Made by a program: the position numbers and the translations under genes. Positions 24,742-32,369 of a DNA stretch of 40,172 nt are shown here, one piece after another. Every line of letters begins with the position of its first letter. The first letter of the stretch is position 1. The stretch is from an uncultured Mollicutes bacterium (GTDB taxonomy: Bacteria > Bacillota_I > Bacilli_A > UBA3375): NCBI GenBank assembly GCA_900551955.1, contig UWSE01000004.1, positions 1 to 40,172 of the forward strand, written 5' to 3'. A model generated the notes under the pieces. The model had not been told where the DNA came from. It searched no databases and saw only the letters and a program-made list of their open reading frames with translations.

Positions 24742-26629
24742 TATTTACTCCTTCGTGATTACGACGTTGTTTTTCTAAATGAATTTGTAAGACACTAATA
24801 TCTGCTGGATTAATCCCTGATATTTGACTAGCAATTCCAATTGTTTGTGGACGTAATTTCTCTAATTTTTCTCGTGCTTCTAATGCTAGACTATCGACCT
24901 TACTATAATCAATATCATCAGGAATACGCTGTTTATACAATTTATCTTGGCGTTTAACTTGTTCAATTACTTTATTAATATATCCTTCATATTTAATATC
25001 AATATCAACAAGTTCCATTACTTCTTGACTATAATCATTAATATCAAAAATAGCTAATACATCTTTTGTCGTTATATTAGGACGTTTAATAAAATCATAA
25101 GCAGGGATTCCATGATTAACCGGTTGCGTATCTAACATGTTAGCTAATTCAACTGTTAAATTTTTTGGAGTTATCATTAAGGTAGTTAATAATTCTTTTA
25201 ATTTATCAATTTGTTGTTGTTTATCAACAACTTGTTGATAGTGTTCATAAGGAAGCAATCCTGCTTCATATCCTAATCTTGATAAACGAAGATCCGCATT
25301 GTCATGACGTAGATATAAACGATATTCACTTCTTGAAGTTAATAATCGATAAGGCTCATTAGTTCCTTTAGTAATAATATCATCAATCATTAATCCAATA
25401 TAACTATTAGTGCGATTTAAATTAATTGGTTCTTTTCCATCAATACTTAAACAAGCATTTATTCCAGCAACAATTCCTTGTCCTGCTGCTTCCTCATATC
25501 CACTTGTTCCATTAATTTGTCCTGCTGTATATAAATTTTTAACTTTTTTAGTCTCTAAACTTGTTGTTAATTGCTCGGGGCGAAGTGCATCATATTCTAT
25601 AGCATATCCATATTTTTGAATGCGAGCATTACTAAATCCAGGAAGAGAATGGATCATTTCATCTTGAATATAAAAAGGCATACTAGTAGAAAAACCTTGT
25701 ACATAAATAGTTTCCATATTTCTAGTTTCTGGTTCTAAGAAAAGTTGATGTGAAGTTTTATCAGGAAAACGCACTAACTTATCTTCAATACTTGGACAAT
25801 ATCGTGGTCCTACTCCTTCAATCACTCCAGAATACATTGCTGATTTATCTAAATTATCATAAATAATTTTATGAACTTCTTCATTAGTATGAATTAACCA
25901 ACAATCAATACTATCTTCTTTAGCTAAATAAGTTGGATTAAAGAAACTAAATTCAAGAGGTTTTTCATCTCCAGGCATCACTTGTGCTTTGGAAAAATCA
26001 ATTGAGTCGGTATAAACACGAGCTGGCGTTCCGGTTTTTAACCGAAACAATTCAACATTTGCTTGACGCAAGCTATCAGATAATGTTTTAGTAGTTGGGT
26101 ACCCACTAGGTCCACTACTAGTTTTATCCTGACCATTAATCACATAACTATCCATATAAGTACCAGTTGTAATAATGGTCTTTTTGGCTAAAACTCTATC
26201 TCCATTATCTAGTATCACTCCTAAAGCTTTAGTATAATCATCATTAAAGATAATTTCATTAACCATTGCTTTAAGTAGTGATAAATTAGGTGTTTGTTTT
26301 AAATAATTAAACATCAATTTAGGGTACTCATCTTTATCGATTTGGGCACGAAGACTATGAACTGCAGGTCCTTTAGAGCTATTTAACATTTTAATTTGAA
26401 TCTTGGCTTGATCTGCAATAATACCCATTATTCCCCCTAAGGCATCAACCTCACGGACAACGACACCTTTGGCAGGACCCCCAATTGATGGATTACATGG
26501 AGCCATTGCAATATTATCAAAACTAGAAGTAATTAAACATGTTTGTTTACCCATTTTCGCACTAGCATGCGCAGCTTCACAACCAGCATGTCCAGCACCG
26601 ACTACGATAACATCAAATTGTAGTTCCAT
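24734..26629 (-). CDS. mnmG: tRNA U34 carboxymethylaminomethylation enzyme MnmG (GidA)
   Basis: MnmG, with MnmE, modifies the wobble uridine of several tRNAs (cmnm5U34) using FAD and folate. The 631-residue protein has the N-terminal FAD fold VVGAGHAGCEAA (9-20), the conserved CNPSIGGPAKG (46-56), the Cys/FAD segment of the central domain with YCPSIEDKLVRFPDK (about 278-292), LFLEPETRN, GQINGTSGYEEAAGQG and the helical C-terminal domain that contacts MnmE and tRNA. AAAGGA lies before the ATG. In most bacteria it lies beside mnmE and rsmG near the origin; here it heads a different unit. A structured G-rich stretch lies upstream (26649-26699). Confidence 0.97.
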   Translation of the reverse strand: MELQFDVIVVGAGHAGCEAAHASAKMGKQTCLITSSFDNIAMAPCNPSIGGPAKGVVVREVDALGGIMGIIADQAKIQIKMLNSSKGPAVHSLRAQIDKDEYPKLMFNYLKQTPNLSLLKAMVNEIIFNDDYTKALGVILDNGDRVLAKKTIITTGTYMDSYVINGQDKTSSGPSGYPTTKTLSDSLRQANVELFRLKTGTPARVYTDSIDFSKAQVMPGDEKPLEFSFFNPTYLAKEDSIDCWLIHTNEEVHKIIYDNLDKSAMYSGVIEGVGPRYCPSIEDKLVRFPDKTSHQLFLEPETRNMETIYVQGFSTSMPFYIQDEMIHSLPGFSNARIQKYGYAIEYDALRPEQLTTSLETKKVKNLYTAGQINGTSGYEEAAGQGIVAGINACLSIDGKEPINLNRTNSYIGLMIDDIITKGTNEPYRLLTSRSEYRLYLRHDNADLRLSRLGYEAGLLPYEHYQQVVDKQQQIDKLKELLTTLMITPKNLTVELANMLDTQPVNHGIPAYDFIKRPNITTKDVLAIFDINDYSQEVMELVDIDIKYEGYINKVIEQVKRQDKLYKQRIPDDIDYSKVDSLALEAREKLEKLRPQTIGIASQISGINPADISVLQIHLEKQRRNHEGVNND

Positions 26630-26648
26630 GCAATTCCTTTCTTCTTTA

Positions 26649-26699
26649 ATTAATTACCCTCCGTAACCCTCCGCTGTACAATTTTTCAGCGTAATTAAT
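26649..26699 (-). promoter_or_regulatory. Structured, G-rich leader element upstream of mnmG
   Basis: On the mnmG-sense strand ATTAATTACGCTG (plus positions 26687-26699 reversed) can pair with CAGC (plus 26673-26676 reversed) and then, across a 15-nt bulge, with GTAATTAAT (plus 26649-26657). The bulge holds two copies of GGAGGG (CGGAGGGTTACGGAGGG), extremely G-rich for this genome, and the second could also form TTAC-GGAG-GGTAA. Conservation of pairing on both arms suggests an RNA fold or protein-binding site. No known riboswitch class is recognised. It lies 20-70 bases before the start codon. Confidence 0.5.
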
Positions 26700-26720
26700 C
26701 AAAGATACTTAAAACAATGG

Positions 26721-26750
26721 AAAAAACCAATTCATAGGAATTGGTTTTTT
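26721..26750 (-). terminator. Intrinsic terminator after the YtxH-like gene
   Basis: AAAAAACCAATTC (26721-26733) pairs perfectly with GAATTGGTTTTTT (26738-26750) around a four-base loop, a 13-bp stem that on the minus strand ends in a T-run. It ends the YtxH-like transcript and insulates the mnmG unit from it. Confidence 0.9.
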
Positions 26751-26767
26751 AACCTAATTGTTATCTA

Positions 26768-27028
26768 TTATTGATTGTCGTTTAATGTATGATTACGTAA
26801 CTCATTTAATTGTTCATTAATCATATCTTTTTGTTCGTAGTAGAAGTCTTCTCCACGTTCTTTTAATTCGTGAGCTTTTTCCATACCTTTGTAGTAAGCA
26901 TCAGTAGAGAAATCTAAAATATCTTCACGTAATTCTTCACCAGTTTTTGGTGTAGTTAAAGCTACAGCAACTCCAGTAACTACTGCACCAACAGTAGCTC
27001 CGATTAAGAAATCTTTAACACTTTTCAT
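26768..27028 (-). CDS. YtxH-like small membrane-anchored protein
   Basis: This 86-residue protein has one N-terminal hydrophobic, Gly/Ala/Val-rich helix (about 6-26, starting FLIGATVGAVVTGV), then the family hallmark TPKTGEELR (27-35) and a charged amphipathic helix rich in Glu/Lys. These features define the YtxH family of stress-associated small proteins, whose function is poorly known. It is a single-gene unit with its own extended -10 promoter, an AGGAGG ribosome-binding site six bases from the ATG and its own terminator. Confidence 0.88.
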   Translation of the reverse strand: MKSVKDFLIGATVGAVVTGVAVALTTPKTGEELREDILDFSTDAYYKGMEKAHELKERGEDFYYEQKDMINEQLNELRNHTLNDNQ

Positions 27029-27049
27029 GTTTCCTCCTTTATTTACTAT

Positions 27050-27058
27050 ATTATACCA
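27050..27058 (-). promoter_or_regulatory. Extended -10 promoter of the YtxH-like gene
   Basis: The minus strand reads TGGTATAAT here, followed by an about 14-nt predicted leader containing AAAGGAGGAAAC before the ATG. No clear -35 box is visible upstream. Confidence 0.72.
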
Positions 27059-27090
27059 CTTTTAAAAAATTGGTTGGGGTAATAAAAAAT

Positions 27091-27118
27091 AAAAAACTAG
27101 TAAAAATACTAGTTTTTT
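27091..27118 (-). terminator. Intrinsic terminator after gltX
   Basis: AAAAAACTAGTA (27091-27102) pairs perfectly with TACTAGTTTTTT (27107-27118) around AAAA; the minus strand ends the 12-bp stem in a T-rich run. It lies seven bases past the gltX stop. Confidence 0.9.
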
Positions 27119-27124
27119 GATACT

Positions 27125-28576
27125 TTATTGTAAGTTAGCTAAATTAGTATTGATTGTTTCAATAATCTTATCTTTTCCAAAAATTAATACAATTTGTGGC
27201 AATTCAGGACCATGCATTTTACCACTAATTCCTATACGAATTGGCATATATAACATTTTTCCTTTATTACCAGTATCTGCTTGCACTTCTTTAATTAACG
27301 CTTTAACATCTTCTTCAGCATTAATGTTAGTTGTACTCAATTTATTTCTAAAACATTCAATTACTGACGTTAAATCATTTTCTTTAACAAATTCTATGGC
27401 TTCTTGTTCTAAATTAACATCTAAGAATTCATTAACTAAATCTGTAATTTGTGCTCCATAACTGATTTGGTCTTTAAATAATAAACAAATTTGGTTAACT
27501 GTTGTTTGATCAAAATTATTAATTACATCTTGATCAACAAAAGGGAATACTAATGATAAATAAGCTTCATCACTTAATTGATTGATATATTGATTATTAA
27601 TCCATGATAATTTATTAACATCAAATTTAGCACTTGATTTTGATAAACGTTTTTCATCAAATATATCAATTAATTCAGTTTGACTATAGATCTCTTCTTC
27701 ACCAACTGGTGACCAACCTAATAATGTAATAAAGTTAAACATTGCTTCTGGTAAATAACCTAGTTTTTTATAATCTTCAATAAATTGAATAATTGAAGTA
27801 TCACGTTTAGATAACTTTTTACCTTCTTCATTAACAATTAATGACATATGACCAAATTCTGGAACTTCAAATCCTAATGCTTGATAAATCATAATTTGTT
27901 TTGGAGTATTTGAAATGTGGTCTTCTCCACGTAAGATATGACTAATTTCCATTAAGTGATCATCTAAAACTACTACAAAGTTATATGTTGGAATACCATC
28001 ACGTTTAACAATGTTAAAATCACCACTAACATCATTAGAATTAAAACTAATTGGCCCTTTTACCATATCGTTCCAATTAATTTCTTGATTTTCTGGAACT
28101 TTAAATCTAATAGTATATTCTTCACCATTAGTTAATTTTTCTTGAATTTGTTCTTCAGTTAGATGACGGCATTTTCCTGAATACTTAGGAATTTCACCAT
28201 TAGCTTTTTGTTGTTCTGCTTCTTGATCTAATTCTTCTGATGTACAAAAACAACGATAAGCCAATCCTTTTTCTAGTAATTCGTCAATAAATGGTTGATA
28301 AATTCCTGCTTCAGTTCGAGCTAATTGATTATATGGTGCATGAGGACCTCCTACATCAACACTTTCATCCCATTTAATCCCTAACCAAGCTAGGTTTTCT
28401 AATTGTGATTTAACTCCGTCCTCAACATTACGAGTAGTATCAGTATCTTCGATACGAACAATTAAATCACCATTATTATGTTTTGCATATAAGTAATTAA
28501 ATAATGCAGTACGTGCATTTCCAATATGTAAGTATCCTGTTGGACTTGGTGCATATCTTACTCTAACTTTTTTCAT
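27125..28576 (-). CDS. gltX: Glutamyl-tRNA synthetase
   Basis: This class I synthetase charges tRNA-Glu and, in organisms using GatCAB, also tRNA-Gln; which type applies cannot be read from this window. The 483-residue chain has PSPTGYLHIGNAR (10-22) with the HIGH-equivalent HIGN, the zinc-region YRCFC (about 107-111) and KLSKR (about 253-257) for ATP binding, then helical anticodon-binding domains. The gene has its own extended -10 promoter and its own terminator, so it is a single-gene unit. AAGGAG precedes the ATG. Confidence 0.97.
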   Translation of the reverse strand: MKKVRVRYAPSPTGYLHIGNARTALFNYLYAKHNNGDLIVRIEDTDTTRNVEDGVKSQLENLAWLGIKWDESVDVGGPHAPYNQLARTEAGIYQPFIDELLEKGLAYRCFCTSEELDQEAEQQKANGEIPKYSGKCRHLTEEQIQEKLTNGEEYTIRFKVPENQEINWNDMVKGPISFNSNDVSGDFNIVKRDGIPTYNFVVVLDDHLMEISHILRGEDHISNTPKQIMIYQALGFEVPEFGHMSLIVNEEGKKLSKRDTSIIQFIEDYKKLGYLPEAMFNFITLLGWSPVGEEEIYSQTELIDIFDEKRLSKSSAKFDVNKLSWINNQYINQLSDEAYLSLVFPFVDQDVINNFDQTTVNQICLLFKDQISYGAQITDLVNEFLDVNLEQEAIEFVKENDLTSVIECFRNKLSTTNINAEEDVKALIKEVQADTGNKGKMLYMPIRIGISGKMHGPELPQIVLIFGKDKIIETINTNLANLQ

Positions 28577-28607
28577 TATACTCCTTAATTTAGTTATATT
28601 CTTTTTT

Positions 28608-28616
28608 ATTATACCA
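28608..28616 (-). promoter_or_regulatory. Extended -10 promoter of gltX
   Basis: The minus strand reads TGGTATAAT, preceded by A/T-rich sequence without a clear -35, giving a leader of about 25 nt to the gltX ATG. Confidence 0.72.
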
Positions 28617-28649
28617 TTTTATATAATTGCAATTAGAATATTAATAATT

Positions 28650-28674
28650 AAAAAAGACCCCAAAGGGATCTTTT
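28650..28674 (-). terminator. Intrinsic terminator after hup
   Basis: AAAAGA-CCC (28652-28660) pairs with GGG-TCTTTT (28665-28674; one bulged A) around CAAA. The minus strand ends in six T residues, 11 bases after the hup stop. Confidence 0.85.
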
Positions 28675-28684
28675 CTTAGTATTA

Positions 28685-28957
28685 TTAGTTTAATAAATCT
28701 TTGAATACTTTTGAAGGTTTAAATTTAACACTTTTTGAAGCTTTAATTTTAATTTTTTCTTTAGTTGCAGGATTAATTCCGTTACGTGCAGCATTTTTTT
28801 TAGGTGCAAAACTTCCGAATCCTGGTAATTTAACTTCTTTTCCTTTTTTAACTTGTTTTTTGATTGTGTCACAAGTTACACTAATCATTTCTTCACATTT
28901 AGATTTTGGTAAATCTAATTCTTTTGCTAATACTTCAACTAATTCTTTTTTATTCAT
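28685..28957 (-). CDS. hup: HU-family DNA-binding protein
   Basis: HU is the small dimeric nucleoid protein that bends DNA. The 90-residue length is exact for the family. Helical N-terminus MNKKELVEVLAKEL, the core motif LPGFGSFAPKK (44-54), and the DNA-intercalating arm RNGINPATKEKIKI with the proline of NPAT (about 62-65) are all present, followed by FKPSKVFKDLLN. It is a single-gene unit with an extended -10 promoter, an AGGAGG ribosome-binding site and a terminator. Confidence 0.97.
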   Translation of the reverse strand: MNKKELVEVLAKELDLPKSKCEEMISVTCDTIKKQVKKGKEVKLPGFGSFAPKKNAARNGINPATKEKIKIKASKSVKFKPSKVFKDLLN

Positions 28958-28984
28958 TTTTCCTCCTACTATTAATACACTTGT

Positions 28985-28993
28985 ATTATAACA
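28985..28993 (-). promoter_or_regulatory. Extended -10 promoter of hup
   Basis: The minus strand reads TGTTATAAT with a possible -35 TTACAA 16 bases upstream, giving a leader of about 21 nt that carries GGAGG before the hup ATG. Confidence 0.72.
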
Positions 28994-29023
28994 AAAAAAT
29001 CATTAATTGTAATTTTTTTCATT

Positions 29024-29050
29024 AAAAAAATACCTATTTTTAGGCATTTT
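29024..29050 (-). terminator. Intrinsic terminator after trmN6 (end of the leuS-to-trmN6 run)
   Basis: AAAATGCCTA (minus strand, plus 29041-29050 reversed) pairs with TAGGTATTTT around AAAA, with one mismatch, and is followed by a T-run. It closes the long leftward unit just before the hup promoter. Confidence 0.85.
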
Positions 29051-29058
29051 CTAACCTA

Positions 29059-29718
29059 TCAATTTTTTACAAAAATTGATGGCGTAACTTTAGTATGAAC
29101 ATTATCATGTTTAACTGCTTCAATGATAACTCGCTTAGCATCTTGCTCATCAGTATAAATAAATTGCATCTTAGCAATACTAAAGTTATACTTATATAAT
29201 ATTTTAATAATCTCATCTAAACGGTCAGTAATATGAATAAAAATAAATTTACCTTTATTTGATAATAGAGTTCTCGTTTTACTAACTATCGTTTCAAAAT
29301 TAATTAATATTTCATGACGAGCAATACTACTTGATTGTTTATTACTAACTCGAGCATCTTCATTATACCTAAAGTATGGTGGGTTACAAATAATTAAATC
29401 CCAACTATTTGCTGGTAATATTTCTTCAATTCGATTAATATCACCAACTATCGGATAAATATTATGTAAATTGTTTTCCAGACAACTTTGTTTAAATAAC
29501 TCAATGTTGTCAGGTTGAATATCAATGCCAACAATTGGAACAGTTTCTTCATTAAGCATTAAGCTAATTGGTCCATTTCCGCAACAAAGGTCTAAGATAG
29601 CATTACACTTTTTATTAATACTAATAAAATTAGCTAGTAATAGACTATCTTGAGTATAGTTGTTTTGGTCTGGTAATTGATAAATAATTTTATTGTTTGG
29701 TAATGTATCTTTAATCAT
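29059..29718 (-). CDS. tRNA1(Val) adenine(37)-N6 methyltransferase-like protein (YabB/TrmN6)
   Basis: This 219-residue SAM-dependent methyltransferase has the cofactor motif ILDLCCGNGPISLML (about 41-55), the acidic loop IVGIDIQPDN, and the N6-adenine catalytic motif CNPPYF (about 108-113). The family methylates A37 of tRNA-Val. Position next to tmk and a delta-prime gene matches the yabB neighbourhood of Bacillus, although yaaT and yabA are absent. The stop is UGA followed immediately by TAG. It is the last gene of the run ended by the terminator at 29024-29050. Confidence 0.9.
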   Translation of the reverse strand: MIKDTLPNNKIIYQLPDQNNYTQDSLLLANFISINKKCNAILDLCCGNGPISLMLNEETVPIVGIDIQPDNIELFKQSCLENNLHNIYPIVGDINRIEEILPANSWDLIICNPPYFRYNEDARVSNKQSSSIARHEILINFETIVSKTRTLLSNKGKFIFIHITDRLDEIIKILYKYNFSIAKMQFIYTDEQDAKRVIIEAVKHDNVHTKVTPSIFVKN

Positions 29719-29725
29719 CTTCTTC

Positions 29726-30427
29726 CTAACGCATGTTTAGTAACAAATCACAAAACATGCTATCAATTAATAAGCTTAAATCTAAACTCATCGCATTTTT
29801 AGCTTCATATTGTTGAATAATCTTAAATAATTCAAAACGCTTATTATTAAATAATGCGTTTAGTATTATTGTCTGGATAATTTCAACATCAACTAATTGG
29901 GGTTTTTGAATTTTTGTTCTACAAATAATGTAAGCTTCTTCAAAACGTAATTGCTGACAATATTTATAAATATTTTTATAAATTAAACTAATATCATCAT
30001 TATTAACTAACCAATAATATAAATTAGGACTAAATATTTGTAAAAATTCATCATCTGTGTTGATCTTATCTTCCAGATGATAAATAACTAATCGGGATTT
30101 AATTGTATCTAGGACTTTATCTTCATGTTCAAAAATTATAATTTGCACCTGATCTTTATTATCTTCGATTGTTTTTAATAATTTATTCTGATTCTTTAAA
30201 CTGATAATATCAAATTGATAAATAATTCCCACCATCACTAAATTATCCACAACAGGATTATTTATTTTTTCAATATAATCGTTAATATCTTCACTAGTAA
30301 TTTTTTCTTGCTTTAATTCATACTTTAAGAGATGATTATTATCAACAAAGTTATTAATAATCATCTCAATGGTTTCATCTAAATGGGGATGATTAATACT
30401 TGCTTTGATTCCGATTGTAACACCCAC
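29726..30427 (-). CDS. holB: Truncated DNA polymerase III delta-prime-like subunit
   Basis: The normal delta-prime subunit of the clamp loader is about 330 residues; this chain has 233. The segment ISLKNQNKLLKTIEDNKDQV, followed by QIIIFEHEDKVLDTIKSR (about 75-112), is the family's sensor/SRC region (usually ALLKTLEEPPxxxxFIL...TIxSRC) and is followed by a helical C-terminal collar. The whole N-terminal ATP-binding fold is reduced to about 70 residues with no Walker A and no zinc cysteines. Start is GTG at 30427-30425, five bases after AAAGGAG; only 73 bases separate it from tmk, so no missing N-terminus is hidden upstream. A 17-bp inverted repeat abuts the ribosome-binding site. Placement after tmk supports the assignment. 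Confidence 0.78.
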   Translation of the reverse strand: MGVTIGIKASINHPHLDETIEMIINNFVDNNHLLKYELKQEKITSEDINDYIEKINNPVVDNLVMVGIIYQFDIISLKNQNKLLKTIEDNKDQVQIIIFEHEDKVLDTIKSRLVIYHLEDKINTDDEFLQIFSPNLYYWLVNNDDISLIYKNIYKYCQQLRFEEAYIICRTKIQKPQLVDVEIIQTIILNALFNNKRFELFKIIQQYEAKNAMSLDLSLLIDSMFCDLLLNMR

Positions 30428-30438
30428 TTTTACTCCTT

Positions 30439-30481
30439 TAATTTACTGTACCAAACACACTTTATTTGGTACAGTAAATTA
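30439..30481 (-). repeat. 17-bp perfect inverted repeat upstream of the delta-prime gene
   Basis: TAATTTACTGTACCAAA (30439-30455) and TTTGGTACAGTAAATTA (30465-30481) are exact inverse complements separated by nine bases. On the transcribed strand the second arm runs directly into AAAGGAG, the ribosome-binding site of the delta-prime gene. There is no T-run, so a terminator is unlikely; a regulatory hairpin, a protein-binding operator or a small mobile remnant are possible. Confidence 0.8.
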
Positions 30482-30500
30482 TAATTTGACTAATTTTAAC

Positions 30501-31124
30501 TCAATCATGTTTAACACATGAATCAATAACCTTAATTGCTTCTTCTAATATTTGTTCTGGAGTTTGACTAGCATCTATTACATAGACATTATCTTTTTTA
30601 AGTAATGTCTCATCAAATCCATGTTTGACTTTTTGATGAAAACTTAGCGCTTCTTGATCTAAGCGATTGTTTTCATCACTACGTTGTTCTTGAATCCGTT
30701 TGATTCCTAGTTGTGGATCTAATTGTAAATAAAAAATAATGTCAGGTTTAATACTTTCTAATATCCAATTGTTAATATTTATTACATCTTCTACTTGTAA
30801 CCCTCGTCCATATCCTTGATAGCTAATACTACTATCAACAAAACGATCACATAAAATCATTTTGTTGGTAGCTAAAGCAGGTTTAATTGTTTGTAAGATA
30901 TGTTCATGACGACTAGCTGCAAATAATAAGCATTCTGTTTTTGCATCCATATCATAATTAATAATTACATCTCTTATTTTTTCACTAACTTCACAACCTC
31001 CTGGTTCTCGAGTTAGTAATACATCATAGTGATCACTATAATAATTATAAAGGTTTTTAATTAAGGTTGTTTTCCCACAACCTTCTCCACCTTCAAAAGT
31101 AATAAATAAACCCTTATTCATCAT
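30501..31124 (-). CDS. tmk: Thymidylate kinase
   Basis: dTMP kinase makes dTDP for DNA synthesis. The 207-residue protein has P-loop FEGGEGCGKTT (9-19), the DR(Y/F) lid-binding TREPGGCEVSEKIRDVI (about 40-56) and DRFVDSSISYQGYGRGL (about 92-108). The stop is UGA at 30501-30503. It starts inside the end of ylxM and ends 73 bases before the delta-prime GTG. With tdk elsewhere in the window both steps from thymidine to dTDP are encoded here, on different units. Confidence 0.96.
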   Translation of the reverse strand: MMNKGLFITFEGGEGCGKTTLIKNLYNYYSDHYDVLLTREPGGCEVSEKIRDVIINYDMDAKTECLLFAASRHEHILQTIKPALATNKMILCDRFVDSSISYQGYGRGLQVEDVININNWILESIKPDIIFYLQLDPQLGIKRIQEQRSDENNRLDQEALSFHQKVKHGFDETLLKKDNVYVIDASQTPEQILEEAIKVIDSCVKHD

Positions 31125-31416
31125 AACCTTCCATTAATTGATCTACATTAATATTATATGCACTTAATAGATCATTTAAATATTGTTTTTTCGCAATTAA
31201 GTGCATTTGTTTTTCATATTGATATAATTGATTTTCAATTGTTTTTAAATTATTAAAAATTGCATTTTTACTAACATGATAAATTTCTGCAATCTCATTA
31301 ATTGAATAATCTTCATAATAATATAATTCATAAATATTTTGTTTATCTTCCTTTAATAATGGATGATAAACAAAATAATATTGATCTAGTTCTTCATTTT
31401 TATCAATTTTATTCAT
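31114..31416 (-). CDS. ylxM: YlxM-family helix-turn-helix protein (SRP-operon associated)
   Basis: This 100-residue protein carries a sigma-factor region 4-like helix-turn-helix: ELYYYEDYSINEIAEIYHVSKNAIFNNLKTIENQL (about 29-63). It matches the YlxM/UPF0122 family, usually encoded between ftsY and ffh and thought to assist the signal recognition particle. Here it follows ftsY (eight-base overlap) but tmk replaces ffh. The C-terminal part is an extended Gln/Leu helix. DNA-binding has not been proven for the family. Confidence 0.88.
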   Translation of the reverse strand: MNKIDKNEELDQYYFVYHPLLKEDKQNIYELYYYEDYSINEIAEIYHVSKNAIFNNLKTIENQLYQYEKQMHLIAKKQYLNDLLSAYNINVDQLMEGYDE

Positions 31417-32362
31417 TATAATCGCCTTTAAATAACATTGTTAGATAATCATGATAATTAAATTCTTCAATCGCTTCTACGTTTTCTCCACTAGTAATAA
31501 AGTAAATTGGAATTTTTAATTCATAAGCGATATTGATAATTAATCCTACTTTAAAGTTAGTATCAATTTTAGTAACAATAATACCATCTAGGTGTGTTAA
31601 TTTATCAAATTCAAATGCTTGTTCTAATGTATTTTTACCACTAGTTCCATCTAAGACTAAGATATTTTTCTTTTGATATTCTCGATTAACATTTTTATCA
31701 ATAACTTGATCGATTTTTTTTAACTCTTCCATTAATCCTGTTTGATTATGTAATCGTCCTGCTGTATCACAGATTAGTAAATCAACGTCTTGGTGTTGAT
31801 TTACATAATCAATGGCATTATAAACAACAGCACTAGGAGCATGACCTTGATGAGTTTTAACTATTTCAACATCTAGTGTATTAGCCCAACGTGCAAGTTG
31901 TTCAATTGCTCCAGCTCTAAATGTATCCGCTGCTGCTAATAAGACATGATATTTATCTTTATACATATTAGTTAATTTAGAAATAGTTGTAGTTTTTCCT
32001 ACCCCATTTACTCCCATTACTAATAATATATTTAATTTATCATCACTTAAAACTAAACTTTCTTCTTTAAATTGAATAATGTCATTAATAATTTCAAAGA
32101 ATACATCTTGGAAAGTTTGTTGATCAATACGTTGATTATAGATTTTATTTTCCATTTGTTGCGTAATTAATATTGCCACATTAGGTAAAATATCTAATTC
32201 AATTAATTTTTCTTCTAAATCATCAAAGAATTCATCATCAAAGAATTCTTTATCAATAAACAAAGAATTAAATGAATGAAGAAAGTTGTTATTAACAACT
32301 TTCATATTAAAGAAAAATTCATCTTTTAAACCTTTTAAGGTTTCTTTAAAGCTCCCAAACAT
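31409..32362 (-). CDS. ftsY: Signal recognition particle receptor FtsY (NG domain only, variant motifs)
   Basis: FtsY is the membrane receptor GTPase that docks SRP-ribosome complexes. The 317 residues lack the acidic A domain; the N domain is about 1-105 and the G domain follows. P-loop GVNGVGKTT (117-125), DTFRAGA (146-152) and DTAGR (199-203) are intact, and TKID (264-267) keeps the specificity Asp. However, the near-universal closing-loop sequence GTAKGG is TNFKVG (268-273), and the DPAAV segment after the I-box reads HAPSAV (174-179). So it is a real but unusually diverged FtsY. It lies between smc and ylxM. Its SD sequence AGGAGG lies in the smc-ftsY gap, and the SMC stop is seven bases upstream. 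Confidence 0.9.
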   Translation of the reverse strand: MFGSFKETLKGLKDEFFFNMKVVNNNFLHSFNSLFIDKEFFDDEFFDDLEEKLIELDILPNVAILITQQMENKIYNQRIDQQTFQDVFFEIINDIIQFKEESLVLSDDKLNILLVMGVNGVGKTTTISKLTNMYKDKYHVLLAAADTFRAGAIEQLARWANTLDVEIVKTHQGHAPSAVVYNAIDYVNQHQDVDLLICDTAGRLHNQTGLMEELKKIDQVIDKNVNREYQKKNILVLDGTSGKNTLEQAFEFDKLTHLDGIIVTKIDTNFKVGLIINIAYELKIPIYFITSGENVEAIEEFNYHDYLTMLFKGDYNE

Positions 32363-32369
32363 AATCCTC

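Noticed and set aside
24203..25619. Plus-strand frames opposite tdk and mnmG
   Set aside because: Low-complexity hydrophobic translations, no Shine-Dalgarno sequence, and both host genes have intact catalytic motifs.
26721..27118. Transposon ends suggested by strong palindromes around the YtxH-like gene
   Set aside because: Each palindrome has a T-run on the minus strand immediately after a gene stop, so they are ordinary terminators with different sequences.
29726..30427. Frameshift or sequencing error as the cause of the short delta-prime gene
   Set aside because: Only 73 bases lie between tmk and the GTG, a good Shine-Dalgarno sequence marks the start, and no delta-prime motif appears upstream in another frame.
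30439..30481. Intrinsic terminator after tmk
   Set aside because: The hairpin has no T-run on the transcribed strand and is followed directly by a ribosome-binding site.
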